Shown here: piece by piece, positions 5,892 through 8,083 of the stretch
Layout: each line of letters starts with the position of its first letter
How positions within the stretch are numbered: position 1 is the stretch's first letter
Source of the DNA: Gemmatimonadota bacterium
Lineage (GTDB): Bacteria > ARS69
Assembly (NCBI GenBank): GCA_020431545.1
Contig: JAGQIB010000118.1
Span: 11,126-19,208 of the forward strand
Direction of reading: 5' to 3'
DNA length: 8,083 nucleotides
Position numbers and translations under genes: made by a program
The notes under the pieces: model-generated
What the model saw: the letters and a program-made list of their open reading frames with translations, nothing else
Database searches by the model: none
What the model was told of the DNA's origin: nothing

Positions 5892-7354
5892 TCGGTTCGA
5901 CCGCGAGCGTCGCGCGGCAGACGCTCGCGTACGCGACCGGATCCGTGGTGGGGGGGATCTCCCGGGCGGTCTTGCTGTTCGTGATCGCGCGCCGCCTGGC
6001 GCCCGAGGACTTCGGCGTGCTGTCGTTGCTCCTCGCCACGACGAACTTCCTGCATCTCGTGTTCGAAGCCGGTCTCGTGACGGCGCTCATCCGCACGCAC
6101 CACCGCACGGAGAGCGAGGACGAACGTCGCCAGCTCCGCGTGGCCATCTTCCGCGCGCTACCGGCACTCGACCTGCTGCTCCTGATCCCCGTACTGATCG
6201 CCCGGGAGGGGATCTCCCAGGTCCTGTTCGGGACGCCCGAGCACGGCGGCGGCGTGGCGATCGCCGCCGGCATCGCATTCTTTGCCGCGCAGTTCCAGCT
6301 GTACCTCGGGCACCTCCGGGCGCTCGACCGCGCCCGGGACTTCGCCTGGATGATGGCGGCGAAGGGCGTGATCTCCCTGTCGGTGACGTTGTACCTCGTG
6401 TTCGGACGCGGACTCGGGATCGAGGGTTTCCTGCTCGGCAACCTGGCCGGCCCGGCCACGATCGCCCTCCTGGCGATTCCGCGGTTGCTGCTCCGGGCGC
6501 GGGGCGCGGGAAGCGGCGCCCCGCCCCGGCTCCGGCCGCTGCTCGCGTTCGGGCTGCCGCTCGTCCCCTCGGCGCTCGGACTGTGGGCGCTGAGCTACCT
6601 GGACGGCTGGCTGCTCCGCGTGTTCGCGGATCTCCATGCGGTCGGCGTGTACAGCTTCGCGTCCGAGATCTGTCTCCCGCTCGCGCTGCTCGTGACGTCG
6701 ATCCAGCTCGCGTGGCCGTCGTTCTCGTTCTCGCGTCCACGCGACCGCGAGGGCGCGGAAGGGATTGCCCGCGTGTATCGGCACCTGTTCGTGGTGCTCG
6801 CGGGCGGCGGACTCGCGATCGCCGTGCTCCGGCGCGAGGTCCTGGTGGTGCTCTCGGCCCAGGCGTTCGACGCCTCGGTCCGGGTGATTCCCTGGCTCGT
6901 GCTCGCGACCGTCCTGTACGCGGCGTCGCAGGCGTTCTCCACCGGACTCCAGATCGCCGGCGACACGCGCCGGCTGCCGTTCCTGGTCGGGGCGGCGGCG
7001 CTCACGAACGCGGGACTGAACGCGTGGATGATCCCGATCTGGCGCGAGTCCGGAGCGGCGATCGCCACCGTGATCACGAACGTGCTGCTGTGCGCCCTCG
7101 TGCTGGTGGAATCCCACCGCCAGTACCGGGTGCCGTTCGAGGTCCTCCGGCTCGGTCGGACGTTGCTCGCGGCCGGAACCGTGTTCGCCGCCGGCGAGCT
7201 CGTGGGCGACGTCTCGTTTCCGGCGGGCCTCGCGATCCGCGTTCCGCTGCTCGCGCTCTTCCCGCTTCTCCTGTTACCGTTCCGTGCGGTGGCGCCGCAG
7301 GAGCTCGCGCGACTCCCGAGCGTCGTGGCGCAGGTCGCGCGGAGGGCGGCGTGA
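5888..7354 (+). CDS. Wzx-like oligosaccharide flippase (MOP superfamily)
   Basis: This is a 488-residue, very hydrophobic protein starting at TTG 5888, supported by GGAGGGA and the TTGA overlap with the previous stop. About 14 hydrophobic segments can be picked out, near residues 12-32, 42-65, 86-104, 122-142, 157-173, 178-198, 215-237, 250-275, 298-324, 333-353, 363-383, 388-408, 424-440 and 446-466. The N-terminus 'ARQTLAYATGSVVGGISRAVL' followed by 'ARRLAPEDFGVLSLLLA' is the classic opening of Polysacc_synt/Wzx proteins, and a middle 'FGLPLVPSALGLWALSYLDGW' marks the start of the second half. Length and topology fit the family. The role is to flip polyprenyl-diphosphate-linked oligosaccharide from the cytoplasmic to the outer face of the inner membrane. 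No Wzy polymerase is seen in the window. The symbol wzx is not assigned because the pathway type is unknown. Confidence 0.9.
   Translation: MIGSTASVARQTLAYATGSVVGGISRAVLLFVIARRLAPEDFGVLSLLLATTNFLHLVFEAGLVTALIRTHHRTESEDERRQLRVAIFRALPALDLLLLIPVLIAREGISQVLFGTPEHGGGVAIAAGIAFFAAQFQLYLGHLRALDRARDFAWMMAAKGVISLSVTLYLVFGRGLGIEGFLLGNLAGPATIALLAIPRLLLRARGAGSGAPPRLRPLLAFGLPLVPSALGLWALSYLDGWLLRVFADLHAVGVYSFASEICLPLALLVTSIQLAWPSFSFSRPRDREGAEGIARVYRHLFVVLAGGGLAIAVLRREVLVVLSAQAFDASVRVIPWLVLATVLYAASQAFSTGLQIAGDTRRLPFLVGAAALTNAGLNAWMIPIWRESGAAIATVITNVLLCALVLVESHRQYRVPFEVLRLGRTLLAAGTVFAAGELVGDVSFPAGLAIRVPLLALFPLLLLPFRAVAPQELARLPSVVAQVARRAA
7341..7346 (+). promoter_or_regulatory. Likely ribosome binding site GGAGGG for the terminal GT2 gene
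   Basis: GGAGGG sits four bases before GTG 7351, slightly close but plausible. Together with the GTGA overlap it favours this GTG as the start, and the product then begins directly with the GT-A strand 'LTVVVPTHGR'. Confidence 0.55.
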
Positions 7355-8083
7355 GACTCACGGTAGTGGTGCCGACCCACGGACGCCGGGATCTGCTCGA
7401 TCGCCTGCTCGCAAGCCTGCGTGAGCAGCGCGACGCCCCGGCCTTCGACGTGGTGATCGTGGACGACGGTGTCGATCCCGGGCTCGGGGAGCACGTGGAC
7501 GCGCAGGGCCTTCCGTTTCCCGCCCGCGTCCTTCACCACGAGACGAACCGCGGGCGAAGTGCCACGCGCAACACCGGACTCGCCGCGGCGACCGGTGACG
7601 TCGTCGTGTTCCTGGACGGCGACATGCGGGTCTGCCCGGAGTTTCTCGCCGCGCACGCCGCCGCGCACGCGACCGGTGACGTGGTGCTCGGGAACATCGT
7701 CACGGCGCCCGAGATCCGGAGGAACGCCTTCGTGGAGTACATCGACTCGCGCGGCGTCAAGAAGGTCGCGGGCGGCACCGAAATCCCGCCGCGCTACTTC
7801 ATGACGGGGAACTCCTCGGTGGCGCGCGCGCTGACGGCTCGGGCCGGGGGATTCGATCCCGAGTTCGACGAGTACGGGGGAGAGGACACGGAGATGGGTT
7901 ACCGACTCGCGGCGCACGGCGCCCGCTTCGCCTACGCGGAGCACGCTGTGTCGTGGCATCTCGATCTCAACTCCGTGCCGCGCATGGCGGAGCGGCTCCG
8001 GCGCTACGGGGAGCGCATGCTTCCGATCCTCGTCCGGAAGGTCCCGCAATCCTACCGCGAGCTCCGGCTGGGCCTGATCGACG
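7351..8083 (+). CDS. GT2 glycosyltransferase with 7C-type C-terminal domain; 3' partial
   Basis: The frame opens at GTG 7351, overlapping the flippase stop as GTGA, and stays open to the window end (244 codons seen). The GT-A features appear in order: 'VVVPTHGR' (5-12), 'VVIVDDG' (34-40), 'NRGRSATRNTG' (66-76), the DxD metal-binding motif D89-G90-D91 in 'VFLDGDM', 'FMTGNSSVAR' (150-159), and 'GGFDPEF...GGEDTEMGYRL' (167-186) with E178-D179 as the presumed catalytic base. H203 in 'VSWHLD' is a likely further metal ligand. The GGED segment matches the Glyco_transf_7C type seen in galactosyl- and chondroitin-type transferases. All catalytic parts lie inside the window, so only the C-terminal tail is missing. 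It probably extends the same glycan as its neighbours; the sugar specificity is not readable. Confidence 0.9.
   Translation, partial: MRLTVVVPTHGRRDLLDRLLASLREQRDAPAFDVVIVDDGVDPGLGEHVDAQGLPFPARVLHHETNRGRSATRNTGLAAATGDVVVFLDGDMRVCPEFLAAHAAAHATGDVVLGNIVTAPEIRRNAFVEYIDSRGVKKVAGGTEIPPRYFMTGNSSVARALTARAGGFDPEFDEYGGEDTEMGYRLAAHGARFAYAEHAVSWHLDLNSVPRMAERLRRYGERMLPILVRKVPQSYRELRLGLID

Noticed and set aside
6595..8049. Long antisense open frame of about 484 codons
   Set aside because: It lies opposite the flippase and GT2 genes, is rich in Arg, Ser, Thr and Ala without any recognisable motif, and is the expected by-product of high-GC third codon positions on the + strand.

Overview
This window is a fully coding stretch of bacterial DNA, high in GC by eye, with six genes all on the + strand. 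The first and last genes run off the window edges. Four of the five junctions are 4-base stop/start overlaps (TTGA, ATGA, TTGA, GTGA) and the fifth is a 19-base gap, so the set reads as one translationally coupled operon. The theme is cell-surface glycan assembly: two GT2-type glycosyltransferases, one GT4/GT-B-type glycosyltransferase and a Wzx/MOP-type lipid-linked oligosaccharide flippase. Two less expected members sit among them: a large exported beta-propeller protein and a metal-dependent amidohydrolase.

Layout: (1) 1-1584, the C-terminal part of a GT2 rhamnosyltransferase-like enzyme fused to a WbaP/PssY-type polyprenyl-phosphate sugar-phosphotransferase module whose catalytic core appears contracted and degenerate. 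(2) 1581-3989, a secreted 802-residue protein with about nine 'two-component regulator propeller'-like blade repeats and a C-terminal FlgD-Ig/type IX secretion-like sorting domain; its layout recalls PorZ. (3) 3986-4744, an amidohydrolase family 2 TIM-barrel enzyme with all five expected metal ligands. (4) 4764-5891, a GT4-like glycosyltransferase. (5) 5888-7354, the flippase, with about 14 hydrophobic segments. (6) 7351-8083, a GT2 glycosyltransferase with a 7C-type 'GGED' domain, cut by the window end.

Organism: high GC, frequent TTG/GTG starts, and a secreted propeller ending in an 'FPNPWNP' FlgD-like C-terminal domain together suggest a high-GC member of the wider FCB group, such as an Eisenbacteria-, Krumholzibacteria- or Latescibacteria-like lineage. 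This is inference from protein style; no taxonomic marker gene is present.

How the genes may work together: the glycosyltransferases would extend a sugar chain on a polyprenyl carrier at the inner face of the cytoplasmic membrane and the flippase would turn it over. The exported propeller could act at the outer surface, by analogy with PorZ in Bacteroidetes, which takes part in attaching secreted proteins to a surface glycolipid. The amidohydrolase's substrate cannot be read from the sequence. No RNA genes, mobile elements, CRISPR arrays, promoters or terminators were seen, and no non-coding gap exceeds 19 bases.
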